Source of the DNA: Rossellomorea aquimaris
Lineage (GTDB): Bacteria; Bacillota; Bacilli; Bacillales; Bacillaceae_B
Direction: 5' to 3'
Assembly (NCBI RefSeq): GCF_001877785.1
Contig: NZ_MINN01000085.1
Span: forward strand, 248,001 to 312,000
Length of the DNA stretch: 64,000 nt
The translations under genes and the position numbers were made by a program. A model generated the notes under the pieces. The model was given only the letters and a program-made list of their open reading frames with translations. It was not told the DNA's origin and did no database searches. Shown piece by piece: positions 62,043-64,000 of this stretch; within the stretch, counting starts at the first letter, position 1, and every line of letters begins with the position of its first letter.

Positions 62043-62375
62043 AGCGGTTGATTGGAGTGCAAGACGAAGACTCCTGCGGGAAGAGTAGCTAATAAGAAAA
62101 GCGGAAGGGCTTTGCTCAGAGGCGGTTTGGCTTATGACATGTGCCTCTAAGCCCTGCAGCTGGACAATAGAAAAGCGGAGGCGGCTTGCTCAGCCCCGAC
62201 AAGCATAAGATGAATGGGCCGGAAAGGCGTTTTTTGCCTTTTTGGTCCATTTATCTTATGACCTCGAGGGGCTAGCCGCCGGAGCTGGACATGTGAGACC
62301 CCGCAGGAACGCAGAGACGAGGAGGCTCACGGGCTACCCGAGGAAAGCGTAGTCTTGCACGGAAATCATTAGCGA
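62043..62375 (+). repeat. family R copy 5 interrupted by two family H elements
   Basis: R parts: 62043-62093 and 62291-62375. Between gctaa and atgtgagacc lie two tandem H elements: a short form at 62094-62166 that lacks the inner hairpin, and a full one at 62167-62290 with long arms gatgaatgggcc / ggtccatttatc. The insertion site equals that in R copy 3, and the orientation is the same. Together with the terminator it fills the 611-base gap between ypjP and the protease gene. Confidence 0.87.
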
Positions 62376-62523
62376 TATAAAGAACCTACACTAGTTTTTT
62401 CTCAGCTATTTTATGGCTCAAATCAGTTGATACCTGATGAATTGGAAGGATTCTTTCGTAAAAGATAATCTAATAGTATGGTAGAATAGTAAGTAGAACT
62501 GTCGTTAATGGAGGTTCTCTTAC

Positions 62524-63216
62524 ATGAAACGTGCATCCATCATTCTCGTCCTGATCGTAGCTTCTCTGATCGTCTGGAAGCAGACACAGGCAAATTACAG
62601 CGGTATTCTTTTAAAGCATTCTTCCATTAAAACCGCCATGAAATTAAATTCAGAAGAACAGCTGGAGAACATTGTCCTGCTGCCGGAAACAGATTTTGAT
62701 AAAAGTGAAGCGAGGGGCATCATCAGCAGGCTTGATCATATTCCACGCCATTTACTCAGTGCTGTCGATAATCAAGAGATAAAAGTCCGTTTATTCGAAA
62801 GGAATTTAACGGATTTTTCTACTACCAGTCACTTAAAAGGCGTGACGCCAAGAGGATATACGAATAAGGATACGACCTGGGACGATGTTCCCGGGATAGG
62901 AGGTTCCAAACTCGTCCTGGTAAAGATCGGACATAGCGAAAAAGGAAAAGGGCATGATTCCGTGAACCTGGAATTACATGAACTTGCCCACAGCATTGAT
63001 CGATATGTTATCAACGATCCCTACTCGGATATGGCGTTTACACATATATGGAAAAAAGAGGCGCCTCTTTTATTTCCTGGTCAATCTTACTTCATAGATT
63101 ACCAGGAAGAGTATTTTGCTGAAACATTTGCTTTATATTATTTAAGCAAAGATTCAAGGAATCTATTGAAAAGAAAGGCTCCATCTACGTATCAATATTT
63201 TAAATCATTGGGTTGA
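62524..63216 (+). CDS. secreted anthrax-lethal-factor-like / Pro-Pro endopeptidase-type zinc metalloprotease
   Basis: 230 residues. The N-terminal hydrophobic segment (about 4-20) serves as signal or anchor. The zinc motif HELAH is at 152-156, and the downstream EYFAETFALYY (Glu196/Glu200, about 47 residues on) matches the spacing of the third ligand in lethal factor/PPEP proteases; TWDDVPGIGGSKLVLVKIG is another family-like stretch. Substrate unknown. ATG 62524 follows atggaggttc. It stands between repeat R copy 5 and thymidylate synthase. Confidence 0.8.
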   Translation: MKRASIILVLIVASLIVWKQTQANYSGILLKHSSIKTAMKLNSEEQLENIVLLPETDFDKSEARGIISRLDHIPRHLLSAVDNQEIKVRLFERNLTDFSTTSHLKGVTPRGYTNKDTTWDDVPGIGGSKLVLVKIGHSEKGKGHDSVNLELHELAHSIDRYVINDPYSDMAFTHIWKKEAPLLFPGQSYFIDYQEEYFAETFALYYLSKDSRNLLKRKAPSTYQYFKSLG

Positions 63217-63244
63217 CTCTCAATGATGATCGAGTACACAATTA

Positions 63245-63267
63245 AGCAGAAGGTATATCCTTCTGCT
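63245..63267 (+). other. perfect inverted repeat upstream of thymidylate synthase
   Basis: agcagaagg (63245-63253) tatat ccttctgct (63259-63267). No T-run follows, so it is either a weak terminator for the protease gene or an RNA/operator element in the thymidylate synthase leader. Confidence 0.5.
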
Positions 63268-63307
63268 ATACATAACGAAATTTATATTCAGCGAAGGAGC
63301 GATGACA

Positions 63308-64000
63308 ATGAAACACGGAGAATTTGCATATCTGGATATGTGCCGTCATGTACTGGACAACGGTTTCAGAAAAGAGGACCGGACAGGGACCGGCACTCTA
63401 TCAGTCTTCGGCTATCAAATGAGGTTTGACTTATCCAAAGGATTTCCGCTTCTGACTACCAAACGGGTGCCTTTCCGGCTGGTGGCAAGTGAATTGCTGT
63501 GGTTCATAAAAGGGGATACAAATATCCGTTATTTGCTGCAGCACAATAACAACATCTGGAATGAATGGGCTTTTAAGAACTGGGTGGAGAGCAGTGAATA
63601 TTCAGGCCCGGACATGAAGGATTTCGGATTGAGAAGCCAGAATGATGAGGAGTTCAATAAACTGTATCAAAGGGAAATGGAGCACTTTAAAGAGCGTATC
63701 CTTAATGACGATGAGTTTGCAAAGAAATTTGGTGACCTGGGACCGGTTTACGGCAAGCAATGGAGGGCATGGGAAACGACTTCAGGCGGGGCAATTGATC
63801 AGTTGAAGGACTTGATCGAACAGATAAAGGTCAATCCTGACTCAAGACGTTTGATCTTATCCAGCTGGTCACCGGAATTCGTCCCGATGATGGGACTGCC
63901 GCCATGTCATACCCTGTTTCAATTTTACGTCGCGGATGGTAAATTGAGCTGTCAGCTTTACCAGCGCAGCGGGGATATCTTCCTCGGAATCCCTTTCAAT
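63308..64000 (+). CDS. thyA: thymidylate synthase, N-terminal part (runs past the window)
   Basis: 231 codons seen, frame open to the edge. Makes dTMP from dUMP with methylene-THF. Arg and phosphate loop [11 protein letters not shown] near 24, GELLWF-type helix ([12 protein letters not shown]), and the catalytic Cys200 in [13 protein letters not shown] are visible; [19 protein letters not shown] is at the edge. The insert about 90-140 ([15 protein letters not shown]...) indicates the longer form of about 315 residues. ATG 63308 lies 8 bases after aaggag; ATG 63302 is too close. Confidence 0.95.
   Translation, partial: MKHGEFAYLDMCRHVLDNGFRKEDRTGTGTLSVFGYQMRFDLSKGFPLLTTKRVPFRLVASELLWFIKGDTNIRYLLQHNNNIWNEWAFKNWVESSEYSGPDMKDFGLRSQNDEEFNKLYQREMEHFKERILNDDEFAKKFGDLGPVYGKQWRAWETTSGGAIDQLKDLIEQIKVNPDSRRLILSSWSPEFVPMMGLPPCHTLFQFYVADGKLSCQLYQRSGDIFLGIPFN

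Overview
The window looks like one contiguous piece of a Bacillaceae chromosome of moderate GC content. Gene order follows the Bacillus subtilis cca-birA-panBCD-dinG-ypmAB-aspB-asnS-dnaD-nth-ypoC-ponA-recU-yppC... to ...ypiP-ypjP-thymidylate synthase block, and most start sites have strong AGGAGG-type ribosome sites. It is not B. subtilis itself. Intergenic regions hold abundant structured repeats, and genes are added relative to my memory of that genome: fhs, ba3 oxidase, a lethal-factor-like protease, a cheX-like gene and an MBL-like secreted protein. A marine/soil Bacillus relative (for example Rossellomorea or a similar genus) is a guess only. No tRNA or rRNA genes, IS element, prophage or CRISPR array was seen; the one large RNA gene is rnpB.

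Layout. 1-3733: end of cca, birA and the pantothenate operon panBCD. 4361-14333: dinG (exonuclease-helicase), an MBL-like secreted protein, ypmA-ypmB-aspB, asnS, dnaD-nth-ypoC. 14371-17818 (minus): recU-ponA. 17927-20878: yppC, sspM (minus), yppD-position gene, yppE, yppF (minus), yppG. 20954-26260: Hsp20, an alpha/beta hydrolase, mrfA-mrfB repair pair. 26401-32209: a small membrane peptide, cotD, ypsA, gpsB, rnpB, the THUMP methyltransferase ypsC, a small gene, and the Fe-S DinG-type helicase ypvA. 32599-36456: M32 carboxypeptidase and, on the minus strand, a three-subunit ba3 oxidase behind an FNR-like control region. 36690-40694: a zinc-ribbon microprotein, an SDR, cheX, the alkylpyrone operon bpsA-bpsB and a small membrane protein behind Fur-like boxes. 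40864-47916: dynA, a Cys-rich small protein, a sulfurtransferase, a 5'-3' exonuclease, sspL (minus), a YuiD-type membrane protein and a partner. 48009-52326: ypdQ, ypdP, ypeP, ypeQ, cspD, mntR, a DUF3892-like protein and a methyltransferase. 52424-60708: fhs, an unknown, DegV, HD phosphohydrolase, ABC-F, ypgR, brxA, ypiP. 61100-64000: a 25-residue hydrophobic microprotein, ypjP, a lethal-factor-like protease and the start of thymidylate synthase.

Functions cluster around DNA repair and replication (DinG, YpvA, DnaD, Nth, RecU, MrfA/B, YpcP-type exonuclease), cell-wall growth (PonA, GpsB), spore components (SspM, SspL, CotD, YppG) and redox, metal and respiratory adaptation (BrxA, MntR, Fur-like and FNR-like sites, ba3 oxidase).

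The least ordinary content is non-coding. Family R is a 130-140 bp long-hairpin element present five times. Family H is a roughly 125 bp element with a conserved GC-rich frame around a hairpin whose arms differ between copies yet stay complementary. Two R copies carry H elements inserted at the same internal position and in the same orientation. In H, mismatches that are A-C on one strand are G-U on the other, which points to a structured RNA read from one defined strand. Nine small genes or short reading frames were recovered by reading the sequence, among them ypmA, sspM, sspL, oxidase subunit IIa and several microproteins.
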